Part shown: in pieces, positions 1 to 9,176 of the stretch
How the letters are laid out: every line of letters begins with the position of its first letter
How positions within the stretch are numbered: position 1 is the first letter of the stretch
NCBI RefSeq assembly: GCF_001457795.1
Contig: NZ_LN898209.1
Location: forward strand, 1-64,000
Length of the DNA stretch: 64,000 bases
Direction of reading: 5' to 3'
Source of the DNA: Olsenella massiliensis
GTDB taxonomy: Bacteria > Actinomycetota > Coriobacteriia > Coriobacteriales > Atopobiaceae
Translations under genes and position numbers: made by a program
The notes under the pieces: model-generated
Told to the model about the DNA's origin: nothing
Databases searched by the model: none
What the model saw: only the letters and a program-made list of their open reading frames with translations

Positions 1-131
1 GCCCAGGCGTCGCCGCCGTCACCGGGGCCGCGGCAGGGGAGGAAGCGACGGCGCGGGGACGCAGGGCGGCGGCCCGGCCTTGCGGGGCGACGAGTGACGC
101 CTCTCTGCCCGTGCCGTCACGCACGGTTTGA
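1..131. other. 5' window edge, probable tail of an upstream gene, unresolved
   Basis: Two plus-strand frames are open from the first base. One ends at a TGA at 95-97 and the other at a TGA at 129-131. Either could be the last codons of a gene that begins outside the window, but both translations are low-complexity Arg/Ala/Gly-rich and match nothing I recognise. Other queuosine genes often sit next to queD, so a partner is possible but not shown. Confidence 0.25.
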
Positions 132-158
132 GGCGCCCATGCGCCCAGGGAGGCCATG

Positions 159-581
159 ATGTACGAGCTCTCCACGGAATACTGGTTTGACAGCGCCCAC
201 TTTCTGACCGACTATCATGGCGCATGCGAGAATCTCCATGGCCATCAGTGGCGCGTGACGGCCTACGTGCGCGCCGACGCGCTGGGGTCTTCTGGCACGG
301 AGAAGGACATGGTCGTTGACTTCGCACGGCTCAAGCGCGTCGTGCGCGAGGAATGCGACGCTCTGGACCACACCTTCCTCGTCGAGGAGGGGTCCCTGAG
401 GCCCAGCACCCTCGACGCCCTGCGCGAGGAGGGCTTCTCGCTCACGATCCTCCCCTTCAGGACCACGGCGGAGAACCTCGCGCGCCACCTTGCCGAGCGC
501 CTTGCGGCACGTGGGCTTCCCGTGAGCCGCGTCGACTGCAACGAGACCCCCAACAATCGCGCAACATATCTCGTGGGCTAG
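159..581 (+). CDS. queD: 6-carboxytetrahydropterin synthase QueD
   Basis: The 140-aa product is a normal-length QueD/PTPS-fold enzyme that makes 6-carboxy-5,6,7,8-tetrahydropterin for the queuosine (preQ0) pathway in the cytoplasm. The zinc ligands are visible as His14 in FDSAHF and His27/His29 in LHGHQW, and the catalytic Cys23 lies four residues before that HGH. The C-terminal CNETPNNRA supplies the conserved pterin-binding Glu. Two ATGs are adjacent (156 and 159); the second is chosen because AGGGAGG at 147-153 is then 5 nt away, and it gives the usual MYELSTE start. No other queuosine gene is inside the window. Confidence 0.9.
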   Translation: MYELSTEYWFDSAHFLTDYHGACENLHGHQWRVTAYVRADALGSSGTEKDMVVDFARLKRVVREECDALDHTFLVEEGSLRPSTLDALREEGFSLTILPFRTTAENLARHLAERLAARGLPVSRVDCNETPNNRATYLVG

Positions 582-739
582 GAGGCGCAAGCGCCCCGCC
601 TCCCGCGTCCGGCGTCGAGGGGCCGCCATGAGGCGTCGTGCGGGCCCGGGCCGCTCACGCCCGCCCGCCGGCCTGAAAAAAGTATGAGAAAGTGCCCGTC
701 ATGGCGCCCTTTGACGCCGTGCGCGCCCGGCCGTGCACC

Positions 740-745
740 TATACT
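740..745 (+). promoter_or_regulatory. possible -10 element upstream of the GH5-like gene
   Basis: The 221-bp gap after queD contains a TATACT hexamer. A TTGACG lies at 711-716, but the 23-bp spacing is too long for a normal sigma-70 promoter. It is therefore only a candidate -10. An A-rich run (GAAAAAAG) just upstream is the only other AT-rich stretch. Confidence 0.2.
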
Positions 746-802
746 TGACCCAGTCGGCAGGGGACGGCCTGTGAAAGGACGCCCCGCGAGAGAGGGGGCA
801 AG

Positions 803-1843
803 ATGCCGTCACGGGCACTTCATGGCGTGAACCTCACGGGTTGGCTCACGCTTGAGCCATGGGTGACTCCGAGCCTCTTCGCCGACTCCGGCGCCCTCGA
901 CGAGGACGCCCTCATCGCCTCCATCGGCAGTCGTCGCTACCATGAGCTGGTGCGCGCGCATCGCGCGAGCTTCCTGGGCCAGGATGACTTCACGCGCATC
1001 GCCGGCCGTGGCTTCAACGCCGTGCGCCTTGCCGTGCCGTGGTACGTCTTTGGCGCCGTGGGCCCCCACACCGGCCCCTATCTGGGTTGCCTTGACTACG
1101 TTGACCAGGCGTTTGACTGGGCCGAGGAGATAGACCTCAAGATCGTGCTCGTGCTCGCCATCACCCCCGGAGCCCCCGCGCCTGACGTGCCTCTCGTCCG
1201 CAACCATGACGACTTTCAGCACTATCGCGACGACATGCTCGTGGTCGTGGGCGCCCTCGCCAAGCGTTACGCCTATCGCATGGCCTTCGCCGGCATCGAG
1301 CCGGCCGACGACGTCATCGCCCAGGTGCGCAGGGGCCTCTCGCTCACGGACGGCGTGCCGCTGCACGTCATGCGCAACTACTACCGCGACGCCTACGAGA
1401 CCATCCGGGCCAACGCCCCCGACGCCACCATCATCCTTCCGGACGCCGGCCAGCCGGGCGCCTGGCGGCACTTCATGGCGCCGAGGCGCTACCACGACGT
1501 CTGGCTGGACTGCCATCTCTATCACTACCTGGACAGGGCCGGCGGCTCGGGCCCCACGGGCATCCGTCGCCTCTCGGACGCCTCCAGAAGGTCGCTCGCG
1601 CTCGCACGGAAGAGCGGCCTTCCCGTCATGGTGGGCAAGTGGTCTGCGTCCCTGCCGTTCTCTGACTCCTCCACCACGCCCGAGGGTCGCATCGCCCTCG
1701 AGCGCGTCTTCGTCTCGGAGCAGATCGGCGCCTTCGAGGACTGCCCCGCGTGGTTCTTCAACACCTGGAAGACCGAGGGGCGTCTGACGAGCTGGGATGC
1801 GCGTGCGGCCCTCTCGTCCTTTGAGCGGGCGATGCTCTCGTGA
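803..1843 (+). CDS. GH5-like (exo-1,3-beta-glucanase-type) protein, probably catalytically inactive
   Basis: The 346-aa protein opens with GVNLTGWLTLEPWVTPSLF, the hallmark start of the exo-beta-1,3-glucanase branch of glycoside hydrolase family 5. It keeps the GFNAVRLAVPW strand and an HLYHY segment typical of the fold. The acid/base motif NEP appears as I-E-P (Glu166). At the position of the nucleophile motif GEWS the sequence reads GKWS, so the catalytic Glu is Lys279 (codon AAG at 1637-1639). By family knowledge this should abolish retaining hydrolysis, which suggests a binding or structural role. There is no signal peptide, so it looks cytoplasmic. Its stop overlaps the rsmI start (GTGA). 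Confidence 0.8.
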   Translation: MPSRALHGVNLTGWLTLEPWVTPSLFADSGALDEDALIASIGSRRYHELVRAHRASFLGQDDFTRIAGRGFNAVRLAVPWYVFGAVGPHTGPYLGCLDYVDQAFDWAEEIDLKIVLVLAITPGAPAPDVPLVRNHDDFQHYRDDMLVVVGALAKRYAYRMAFAGIEPADDVIAQVRRGLSLTDGVPLHVMRNYYRDAYETIRANAPDATIILPDAGQPGAWRHFMAPRRYHDVWLDCHLYHYLDRAGGSGPTGIRRLSDASRRSLALARKSGLPVMVGKWSASLPFSDSSTTPEGRIALERVFVSEQIGAFEDCPAWFFNTWKTEGRLTSWDARAALSSFERAMLS

Positions 1844-2745
1844 GCCCCGCCGCTCGCGCGGGACGCCCCGCCGTCCCGGACGCCCGTCTTGGCGTGCTCT
1901 CGATGGTGGGGACGCCCATCGGCAACCTGGAGGACGTCTCGCCCCGGGTCAGAAGGACCCTGGGCGAGGCCCAGATCGTCCTGTGCGAGGACACGCGGGT
2001 CACGGCCAGGCTGCTCACCTGCCTGGGCCTCAAGGCGCAGCTCGTGCGCGCGGACGAAAACACCCTTGAGGAGCGCGTTGGCCTCGTGCTCGAGCGCGTC
2101 GCGGCGGGATGCCGGGTGGCGTTCGTCTCGGACGCCGGGATGCCGGGCGTCTCCGACCCGGGCCAGCGCCTGGTGGACGCCGTCCTCGACGCCGGCCTTC
2201 CCGTGGAGGTCATCCCCGGGCCCTCGGCCGTCACCTGCGCCCTCGTGGCCTCGGGGCTGCCCATGGACCACTTCTTCTTCGAGGGGTTCCTCCCGCGCAA
2301 GCAGGGCGCTCTCAAGGCCCGTCTGACCGAGCTCGCCACGATTCCCGGCGCCCTCGTGGTGTACGAGTCGCCCCGGCGGGTGAGCGCCACGCTCTGTGCC
2401 ATCGCGCAGCTGCTCCCCCAGCGAAGGGTCGCCCTCGTCCGCGAGCTCACCAAGCTCCACGAGGAGTGTGCCCGGGGCCTGGCCCCTGAGCTTGCCGCCG
2501 GCATCGCCGAGCGCCCGACGCTGCGCGGGGAGTGCGTCATCGTGATCGCCGGCCCCAGCCCGGACGAGCTTTCCGCCCGTTGTGCGGCGGCACGCCAGGA
2601 GGCGCTTCCCCTTGAGGAGGCGCTGCGGGCGGGCGTCGCGGCCGGCGAGCCCAAGAGCTCCCTGGCGCGGCGCCTGGCGAAGACCTACGGCATGTCGCGC
2701 GGCGCTGCCTACGACCTGGTGATCGCCGCCGCGTCAAAACGCTGA
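1840..2745 (+). CDS. rsmI: 16S rRNA (cytidine1402-2'-O)-methyltransferase RsmI
   Basis: This 301-aa tetrapyrrole-methylase-fold protein 2'-O-methylates C1402 of 16S rRNA using S-adenosylmethionine. Diagnostic segments are VGTPIGNLEDVSPR near residue 22, the SAM-site run SDAGMPGVSDPG, and GPSAVTCALVASGLP followed by FFEGFLPRK. The GTG start overlaps the stop of the previous gene, which fits translational coupling. An internal ATG at 1903 just before GTPIGNLED would give a form closer to the minimal family length, so the first ~20 residues are less certain. Confidence 0.93.
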   Translation: MSPAARAGRPAVPDARLGVLSMVGTPIGNLEDVSPRVRRTLGEAQIVLCEDTRVTARLLTCLGLKAQLVRADENTLEERVGLVLERVAAGCRVAFVSDAGMPGVSDPGQRLVDAVLDAGLPVEVIPGPSAVTCALVASGLPMDHFFFEGFLPRKQGALKARLTELATIPGALVVYESPRRVSATLCAIAQLLPQRRVALVRELTKLHEECARGLAPELAAGIAERPTLRGECVIVIAGPSPDELSARCAAARQEALPLEEALRAGVAAGEPKSSLARRLAKTYGMSRGAAYDLVIAAASKR

Positions 2746-2807
2746 GCCCGCGTTGCGCCGGCCTTCGCCCCCCTTGTCATCATCCCCCCCGATAGCGAGG
2801 AGACGTC

Positions 2808-4466
2808 ATGCTCGTGAACGACAAGATCTGGATGGCCCAGGGCGAGGACCCCTGCTTCCTTCTGCTTGGCCAGGCAAACCGACACGGCCTCATCGCCGGC
2901 GCCTCGGGCACGGGCAAGACCGTGACCCTCAAGGTCATGGCCGAGGGCTTCTCGCAGGCGGGGGTTCCCGTCTTCATGGCTGACGTCAAGGGCGACGTCA
3001 CCGGCATGGCCGAGGCCGGCCAGATGACCGACTTCATCCGGAAGCGCTGCCAGGACACCTTCGGGCTCGAGCCCGACCAGGTGAGCTTCGTGGGCTGCCC
3101 CGTGCGCGTGTGGGACATGCTGGGCGACGCGGGCCTGCCCGTGCGCATCACGATCAGCGACATGGGGCCCGTGCTCCTGAGTCGCCTGCTGGGTCTCACG
3201 GACGTGCAGGAGGGCGTCCTCACCATCGTGTTTAGGGTGGCGGACGACAACGGCCTGCTGCTCATAGACCTCAAGGACCTGCGCTCCATGCTCGCGTACG
3301 TGAGCGAGCACGCCAAGGAGTACCAGGCCACCTATGGCAACGTGTCCGCCGCCTCCGTCGGCGCCATCCAACGCGCGCTCATGGTCGTCGAGGACCAGGG
3401 CGGCGACGTCTTCTTTGGCGAGCCCAACCTGGATCTGGCCGACTGGTTCTGTCGCGCTCCCGACGGGCGCGGTTACGTGAACGTCCTCAACGCCGCCAGG
3501 CTCATCCAGACGCCGCAGATCTATGCCATGTTCCTGCTCTGGATGCTCTCGTCCCTCTTTGACGCCCTGCCCGAGGTGGGTGACCCCGACAAGCCCGCGT
3601 TCGTCTTCTTCTTTGACGAGGCGCACCTGCTCTTTGACGGCATGCCCAAGGCGCTCCAGGACAAGCTCGTGCAGGTCGTCAAGCTCATCCGCTCCAAGGG
3701 CGTGGGCGTGTACTTCATCACGCAGAGCCCGTCGGACATCCCCGACGAGGTGCTGGCGCAGCTTTCCAACCGCGTGCAGCACGGCCTGCGCGCCTATACG
3801 CCCGCCGAGCAGCGGGCGGTCAGGGCGGCGGCCGAGAGCTTCCGCGCCAACCCCGCCTTCGACAGCGTGCAGGCGCTTCAGGAGGTCGGCACCGGCGAGG
3901 CGCTCGTCTCGTTCTTGGACGAGGAGGGCGCTCCCTGCGTCGTGCAGAGGGCCAAGGTCCTCTTTCCCCAGTGCTCCATGGCGGCCGCCTCGGACGCCAC
4001 GATGCTGCAGGTGCAGGAGGCCCAGGCCGACCTCATGGGCAAGTACGGCGACGCCGTGGACCGTCAGAGCGCCTTCGAGCAGATTCAGGACCAGAAGGCC
4101 AACGACGAGGCGAGCGCCCGGCTTGCGGCCGAGCGCGAGGCTCTCGAGAGGGAGAAGGCCGAGTTCGAGGCCAAGCGTCAGGCCGAGGCCGACGCCGCCG
4201 CCAAGCAGAAGGAGAAGGACGACGCCAAGGCCGCCGCAGCCGCCCAGAGGGAACTGGAGCGTCAACGGCGTCAGGCCGAGCGCGACGCCCAGGCCGCCCT
4301 CAAGCGCCAGCAGCGTGAGGCGGAGCGCGTCGCCCGCGAGGAGGCGCGCCGCCGCGAGCAGCTAAGCAAGCAGGCGCAGCGCGTCGTCGGCTCCCTTTTG
4401 GGCACCTTCGGGCGCGAGGCCACGCGCCAGCTCACCCGCGGCCTGTTTGGGGCCCTCAGGCGATAG
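2808..4466 (+). CDS. HerA-like / DUF853 family ATPase with C-terminal coiled coil
   Basis: The 552-aa protein has a Walker A motif GASGTGKT (residues 31-38) and a Walker B with Asp270-Glu271 in FFFDEAHLLF, typical of HerA/FtsK-superfamily ATPases of the DUF853 (YjgR) group. ITQSPSDIPDEVLAQLSNRVQH matches the family C-terminal ATPase segment. Residues ~418-525 are Ala/Glu/Arg/Gln-rich heptads, a long charged coiled coil that may drive oligomerisation. No NurA-type nuclease is adjacent, so a role in end resection is not supported; the biological role is unknown. GAGGAG lies ~6 nt before the ATG. Confidence 0.85.
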   Translation: MLVNDKIWMAQGEDPCFLLLGQANRHGLIAGASGTGKTVTLKVMAEGFSQAGVPVFMADVKGDVTGMAEAGQMTDFIRKRCQDTFGLEPDQVSFVGCPVRVWDMLGDAGLPVRITISDMGPVLLSRLLGLTDVQEGVLTIVFRVADDNGLLLIDLKDLRSMLAYVSEHAKEYQATYGNVSAASVGAIQRALMVVEDQGGDVFFGEPNLDLADWFCRAPDGRGYVNVLNAARLIQTPQIYAMFLLWMLSSLFDALPEVGDPDKPAFVFFFDEAHLLFDGMPKALQDKLVQVVKLIRSKGVGVYFITQSPSDIPDEVLAQLSNRVQHGLRAYTPAEQRAVRAAAESFRANPAFDSVQALQEVGTGEALVSFLDEEGAPCVVQRAKVLFPQCSMAAASDATMLQVQEAQADLMGKYGDAVDRQSAFEQIQDQKANDEASARLAAEREALEREKAEFEAKRQAEADAAAKQKEKDDAKAAAAAQRELERQRRQAERDAQAALKRQQREAERVAREEARRREQLSKQAQRVVGSLLGTFGREATRQLTRGLFGALRR

Positions 4467-4735
4467 CCCGTCTCGCCCAAGGAGCCCAGGGAGGCCCCTT
4501 GGGCGCACAACGGCCTTGCCCCGACCCCTGCGGATGACCATGGGCGCGTCGTCTTCGCGGGCCTCTCGTCCTGGTGCCGCCGCGTCCTGGCGACGTCGTG
4601 GGAAAGACGCCCGCGTCCCATGACGCCCGCCCGCCCTGCGTGCCGTGAGGTAGAATGAACAACCGTGCGACGTCCCGCCGCCGGGATGCCGTCGGCACTC
4701 GGCCGCCCCCTTCCTCACACCAGGAGCGCAAAACC

Positions 4736-6358
4736 ATGGCACAGCCCATCGACCACAGCAAGAGGCCCTTCTTCATCACCACGCCCATCTACTACGTCAA
4801 CGCCAGGCCCCACCTTGGCACGGCGTACTCCACGATCCTCGCCGACGTCCAGGCTCGCTATCGCATGTCCATGGGCTATGACGTCAAGTTCCTCACGGGC
4901 ATGGACGAGCACGGCCAGAAGGTCGAGGAGGCGGCCCGCGAGCACGGCATGAGCCCGCAGGAGTGGTGCGACAGCCAGGCCCCCCTCTTCAAGGAGCTCT
5001 GGCATACGCTCGAGATCTCCAACGACGACTTCATCCGCACCACCGAGCCGCGCCAGGTGCGCGCCGTCCAGTACCTCTGGGAGCGCATGAGGGAGTCGGG
5101 CTACATCTACAAGGGCTCCTACGACGGCTGGTACTGCGTGCCCGAGGAGACCTACTTCACCGAGAACCAGGTGCGCAAGGCCGACGAGGGGCGCCACGGC
5201 GAGGGGGAGCACCTCTGCCCCGACTGCGGGCGGCCCCTGGAGCGCGTCCAGGAGGAGTCGTGGTTCTTCAAGCTTTCCGCCTTCCAGGATCGCCTCCTGG
5301 CCCTCTATGACGAGCGGCCCGACTTCGTGATGCCCTCCTTCCGCATGAGGGAGGTCCGCACCTTCGTCGAGGGCGGACTCCAGGACCTCTCCGTGAGCCG
5401 CACGAGCTTTGACTGGGGCATCAGGCTTCCCTTTGACGAGAGGCACGTGACCTACGTGTGGTTTGACGCGCTCCTCAACTACCTGACGGCCGTCGGCTAC
5501 GGGCAGGAGGGCCAGGAGGCGGACCGCGAGCTCGCCTACCGCTGGCCGGCGCAGTTCCACGTGGTGGGCAAGGACATCATCCGCTTCCACTGCGTCATCT
5601 GGCCCGCCATGCTCATGGCCATAGGCGAGGCCCTGCCCGAGCACGTCTTTGCCCACGGCTTCCTCATGGTCAGGAACGACGAGACGGGCCAGGGCGAGAA
5701 GATGAGCAAGTCGCGCGGCAACGCCATCGCCCCCCAGGAGGTCATCGACCTTTTGGGCGTGGAGGGCTATCGCTACTACTTCATGACCGACGTCGTGCCC
5801 GGCGAGGACGGCGCCATCAGCTTCGCGCGCATGGAGCAGGTCTACAACGCCGACCTCGCCAACAGCTGGGGCAACCTCGTGAGCCGCGCCCTCAACATGA
5901 GCGCCAAGTACTTCGACGGCTCCACGCCCGCCTTCGACGAGGGCTGGGCCGCGCGCGAGAGCCCCCTGCGCGCCGTGGCCGAGGGCATCGCCGAGCGCTA
6001 CTGCGCCCACATGGACAAGATCGAGTACGTGGCGGCGAGGGACGTCGTCATGGAGCTCGTCCATGCGGCCAACCACTACGTGGAGGACTCCGCGCCGTGG
6101 ACCGTCGCCAAGGACCCCGCTCGCGCGCGCGAGCTCGCGGACATCATCTGCAATCTGCTGGAGTCCATCCGCGTCTGCTCCCATCTGCTCATGCCCTTCA
6201 TGCCCCAGACCTCGGCGGAGGTGCTGGGCCGCATGGGGCTTGCCGACGAGGCCGCCACCACGGACCTTCGCGCCGCCTGCGCGTGGGGACAGATCAAGGG
6301 CGGCGTGGGCGTCACCAAGGGCAGCGCCCTCTTCCCGCGCCTGGGGGGCAGGGACTAG
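4736..6358 (+). CDS. metG: Methionyl-tRNA synthetase
   Basis: The 540-aa class I synthetase charges tRNA-Met. The HIGH-type signature is HLGT (residues 26-29) and the KMSKS loop is exact at 322-326. A partial zinc knuckle (LCPDCGRPLE) sits in the connective peptide, but only one CxxC pair is present. It ends without the C-terminal dimerisation domain of longer MetRS. An upstream in-frame ATG at 4655 is less likely: the chosen ATG follows CAGGAGCGCAAAACC and gives the normal N-terminus. A TAGAAT hexamer at 4651-4656 may be the -10 box of its promoter in the 269-bp upstream gap. Confidence 0.95.
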   Translation: MAQPIDHSKRPFFITTPIYYVNARPHLGTAYSTILADVQARYRMSMGYDVKFLTGMDEHGQKVEEAAREHGMSPQEWCDSQAPLFKELWHTLEISNDDFIRTTEPRQVRAVQYLWERMRESGYIYKGSYDGWYCVPEETYFTENQVRKADEGRHGEGEHLCPDCGRPLERVQEESWFFKLSAFQDRLLALYDERPDFVMPSFRMREVRTFVEGGLQDLSVSRTSFDWGIRLPFDERHVTYVWFDALLNYLTAVGYGQEGQEADRELAYRWPAQFHVVGKDIIRFHCVIWPAMLMAIGEALPEHVFAHGFLMVRNDETGQGEKMSKSRGNAIAPQEVIDLLGVEGYRYYFMTDVVPGEDGAISFARMEQVYNADLANSWGNLVSRALNMSAKYFDGSTPAFDEGWAARESPLRAVAEGIAERYCAHMDKIEYVAARDVVMELVHAANHYVEDSAPWTVAKDPARARELADIICNLLESIRVCSHLLMPFMPQTSAEVLGRMGLADEAATTDLRAACAWGQIKGGVGVTKGSALFPRLGGRD

Positions 6359-6360
6359 GC

Positions 6361-7245
6361 ATGGCGTACTCGCGTCTGGCCAGCAGGGAGCAGACCATCG
6401 CGGCGCTTCGTCGCCACGGGCTGTACGCCAAGCATCGGCTGGGTCAGAACTTTCTGGTGAACGACGAGGTCATCGGAAAGATCCTGGACCTCGCCCAGCT
6501 GGGGGGCGAGGAGTGCGTCCTTGAGGTGGGGCCGGGCATCGGCACGCTCACGCTGGGACTGCTGCCCCGGGCGGGGAGGGTCATCGCCATCGAGGCGGAC
6601 CGCGCGCTCGAGCCGGCGCTCGGCGAGCTTGCCGACGAGGCGCCGGGTCGGCTCAACCTCGTGTGGGGAGACGCCCTGGCCCAGGTGCCCGACGGCGTCC
6701 TGGCGCGCCTCGGCGAAGACGACGCGCCCCACGCCCTCGTGGCCAACCTGCCCTATCAGGTTGCGGCCACGCTCGTGCTCCAGGTGCTCCAGACCCTTCC
6801 CAGCGTCCGGCGGCTCGTGGTGATGGTGCAGGCCGAGGTCGCCGACCGCATGGCGGCGCGTCCCGGCGGCAGGGCCTACGGCGCCTACACGGCGAAGCTC
6901 GCGCTCTTTGGGCGGGTCACCGGGCGCTTCGAGGTGGGGCCGGGCAACTTCATGCCGCCTCCGCACGTTGACTCCGCCGTGCTGCGCATAGACCGACGTC
7001 CCGCCCGCGATCCGGCCTCGGGCGCGTGCCTTGCGAACGAGCAGGTCGTGGCGGTGACGCGCGTCATCAACGCCGCCTTCGCCCAGCGACGCAAGACCAT
7101 CAGGAACAACCTGGTGGCGGGGGGCTACGACCCCGCCCGCGTCAGCGAGTCCCTTGAGCGCGCGGCCATTCTGCCCTCCGCGCGCGCGGAGACCCTCGCG
7201 CCCGAGGACTTCGTTCGTCTCGCTGCCGCATTGGACCGCCGATGA
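6361..7245 (+). CDS. rsmA: 16S rRNA (adenine1518/1519-N6) dimethyltransferase RsmA/KsgA
   Basis: The 294-aa protein dimethylates A1518 and A1519 of 16S rRNA late in small-subunit assembly. It shows HRLGQNFLVN at the N-terminus, the SAM-binding VLEVGPGIGTLT, and the catalytic NLPYQVAATL corresponding to the NLPYxI motif. The start is two bases after the metG stop, so the genes are almost certainly cotranscribed. An in-frame upstream extension exists but lies entirely within metG and is rejected. A tatD gene follows, the reverse of the common tatD-rsmA order. Confidence 0.95.
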   Translation: MAYSRLASREQTIAALRRHGLYAKHRLGQNFLVNDEVIGKILDLAQLGGEECVLEVGPGIGTLTLGLLPRAGRVIAIEADRALEPALGELADEAPGRLNLVWGDALAQVPDGVLARLGEDDAPHALVANLPYQVAATLVLQVLQTLPSVRRLVVMVQAEVADRMAARPGGRAYGAYTAKLALFGRVTGRFEVGPGNFMPPPHVDSAVLRIDRRPARDPASGACLANEQVVAVTRVINAAFAQRRKTIRNNLVAGGYDPARVSESLERAAILPSARAETLAPEDFVRLAAALDRR

Positions 7246-7259
7246 AGGGTTGGTGAGCC

Positions 7260-8243
7260 ATGTCACGTCTCGCCCTTACCGATGCCAAGGGAAGGTCCGT
7301 CGAGACCCCCCGTCCCCTGGCCCCCCTCGCCGACACTCACGGCCACATAAACTGCCTTCGTGACCATGACGCCGCGGAGGCCCTGGTCAGAGCCGCCCTG
7401 GCGGGGGTCCGCCTTTTCGTGGTGCCCCTCGATGCCGTGGAGGACGTCGGCGGCCCCTGGCCCACGGCCTCTGACCTGCTCACGTGGCTGGACGACCAGG
7501 TCGAGCGTGCGCGGGAGCTGCTGGACGCCCGTGCGCGGGAGGGCGTCGTCCCCCCGACGCCTGACGGCTGGGATGCGCCGGATCTTCTGGACAACGTGCG
7601 CATCGTCGCGGGCGTGCATCCCTATGGGGCGGACCGGCTCGGCGCCGCGCGGCTTGCGACCTTGGACGAGCTGCTGGCGAGCCCCCGCGCCGTGGGCGTG
7701 GGAGAGATCGGCCTTGATTTGGGACCCTACGGCGAGCTTCCCCTGGCGCTGCAGGAAGAGGCCTTTCGCCGCCAGCTGCGCCTGGCCCATGAGCGCGGGC
7801 TTCCCGTGGAGCTCCACATCAGGGACGGACAAGACGACACGCGCGCCCATGATTTGGCGGCGCGGGTGCTCATGGAGGAGGGCGTCCCCGCCGCCGGCTG
7901 CGACCTGCATTGCTTCACGCAGGGGCCCGAGGTCATGGAGCCCTTCGTTCGGCTCGGCTGTTACGTGGCCTTTGGCGGCGCGGCAACGTTCAGGCGCTCG
8001 GACGACGTTCGCGCGGCGCTCGCCGCCTGTCCCGAGGAGCTTCTCATCACCGAGACCGACTGCCCCTACATGGCGCCCGTGCCCCTGCGCGGCCAGGAGT
8101 GCGAGCCTGCCATGGTTGCGTTCACGGCGGCGCTCGCGGCGCAGGTGCGCGCCGAGAGCTGCGGCGTCCCGCCAAAGCAGACCTATGCGGCGCTCTGGCG
8201 CAACGCCTGCGCGCTCTTTGGGCTTGACACGGGCGCGCGCTGA
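7260..8243 (+). CDS. tatD: TatD family metal-dependent hydrolase
   Basis: The 327-aa TIM-barrel amidohydrolase-fold protein belongs to the TatD DNase family. Metal-ligand motifs are visible: DTHGH (His27, His29), GVGEIGLD, ELHIRDG, DLHCF and TETDCPYMAP. The product is ~60 residues longer than typical TatD (~260 aa); the extra sequence lies between the first strand and GVHPYG. The start codon follows GAAGGGTTGGTGAGCC. It forms a processive unit with metG and rsmA. Confidence 0.88.
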   Translation: MSRLALTDAKGRSVETPRPLAPLADTHGHINCLRDHDAAEALVRAALAGVRLFVVPLDAVEDVGGPWPTASDLLTWLDDQVERARELLDARAREGVVPPTPDGWDAPDLLDNVRIVAGVHPYGADRLGAARLATLDELLASPRAVGVGEIGLDLGPYGELPLALQEEAFRRQLRLAHERGLPVELHIRDGQDDTRAHDLAARVLMEEGVPAAGCDLHCFTQGPEVMEPFVRLGCYVAFGGAATFRRSDDVRAALAACPEELLITETDCPYMAPVPLRGQECEPAMVAFTAALAAQVRAESCGVPPKQTYAALWRNACALFGLDTGAR

Positions 8244-8325
8244 CGCGTGACGCCAGCCGGACGCGAGCCTGCGGCACGTCAGGCGCCAGCCGTACCCCCT
8301 AGCCTGGGGATGCCGGGGGCGTCGG

Positions 8326-9102
8326 ATGACCTTCGGCATCGTGGCCGGGGGAGGTGGCGCCGTGCTTCTGGGCCCTTCGGGCGACACGCCGGGCGGGCGG
8401 CTCGCGTCCGTGCTCGCCGAGCTGCTGTGGCCCACGCGCTGCGTGGGCTGCGACCGCCCCGGGGAGCTGCTCTGCGCCGGTTGCCGTCGGTCTCTCGCCT
8501 GGATCGACCAGCGATGGGCCTGCCCGGGCTGCGGCGCGCCCTTCGGTCATATCACCTGCACCGAATGCGACCACGACTGGGCGAGTCGCGCCACCGTCTG
8601 CGCCGTGCGCTTCGGGGGGCTGTCCGCCCGCCTCGTCACGACCTTCAAGGACCACCACGAGCGGAGGCTGGCCCGGGTGCTGGCGGCCGCCATGGTCGTC
8701 TCCCTTGACGAGGCGTCCGCGTGGCCCTCATGGTCGGGGACGCCCCGCTTTGACGTCGCCGAGACGGACGCCGTGTGCTTCGTGCCCGCCACGGGCGTCG
8801 CGTTTGCGCGACGCGGCTTTGACCACATGGAGCTCGTGGCGCGTGAGCTCTGCCGTCAGACGGGCCTGCCCCTGGCCGACGTCCTGGTGCGCGACAGCGC
8901 CCGCGACCAGCGCTCGCTCGGCCGCAGGCAGCGCGCCGTCAACCTTGAGGGCAGCGTGTGCGCCCTGGATGACCTGGACGGGCTCAGGCTCCTGCTTGTG
9001 GACGACGTGATCACGACCGGGGCGAGCATGCGCGCCGCGACTCGGGCGCTGCTCGCCCGCGGGGCCGCGTCGGTGACCTGCTGCGCGTTTGCCCGCGTTT
9101 GA
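8326..9102 (+). CDS. comF: ComF family phosphoribosyltransferase-like protein
   Basis: The 258-aa protein carries a double zinc ribbon with cysteine pairs at 39/42, 50/53, 66/69 and 78/81, then a type I phosphoribosyltransferase domain ending in the PRPP loop LLLVDDVITTGAS. This is the ComFC architecture, associated with DNA uptake in naturally competent bacteria. The start is uncertain because the ATG has no strong ribosome site and other starts lie nearby. No other competence gene is in the window. comF near hpf is a recurrent gene order in Gram-positive bacteria. Confidence 0.88.
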   Translation: MTFGIVAGGGGAVLLGPSGDTPGGRLASVLAELLWPTRCVGCDRPGELLCAGCRRSLAWIDQRWACPGCGAPFGHITCTECDHDWASRATVCAVRFGGLSARLVTTFKDHHERRLARVLAAAMVVSLDEASAWPSWSGTPRFDVAETDAVCFVPATGVAFARRGFDHMELVARELCRQTGLPLADVLVRDSARDQRSLGRRQRAVNLEGSVCALDDLDGLRLLLVDDVITTGASMRAATRALLARGAASVTCCAFARV

Positions 9103-9140
9103 CGCACCCCCCTCCGACCTGCCGTCTGCAAACGGCATGG

Positions 9141-9170
9141 TTCGTGCGCGTCGCGCAAAGCTGGTATAAT
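9141..9170 (+). promoter_or_regulatory. Promoter of the 9.2-kb structured RNA
   Basis: A perfect TATAAT -10 lies at 9165-9170, with a weak TTCGTG -35 at 9141-9146 and an 18-bp spacer. Predicted initiation at about 9177 coincides with the first base of the RNA's closing helix, which supports both calls. Confidence 0.7.
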
Positions 9171-9176
9171 TACAAG

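Noticed and set aside
711-745. Complete sigma-70 promoter TTGACG/TATACT before the GH5-like gene
   Set aside because: The 23-bp spacer is outside the functional range; only the -10-like hexamer is kept as a weak candidate.
2709-4265. 518-codon minus-strand frame
   Set aside because: His/Val/Leu/Gly-rich antisense shadow of the HerA-like ATPase, common in high-GC DNA; no domain signature.
4715-6184. 489-codon minus-strand frame
   Set aside because: Antisense shadow of metG without recognizable motifs.
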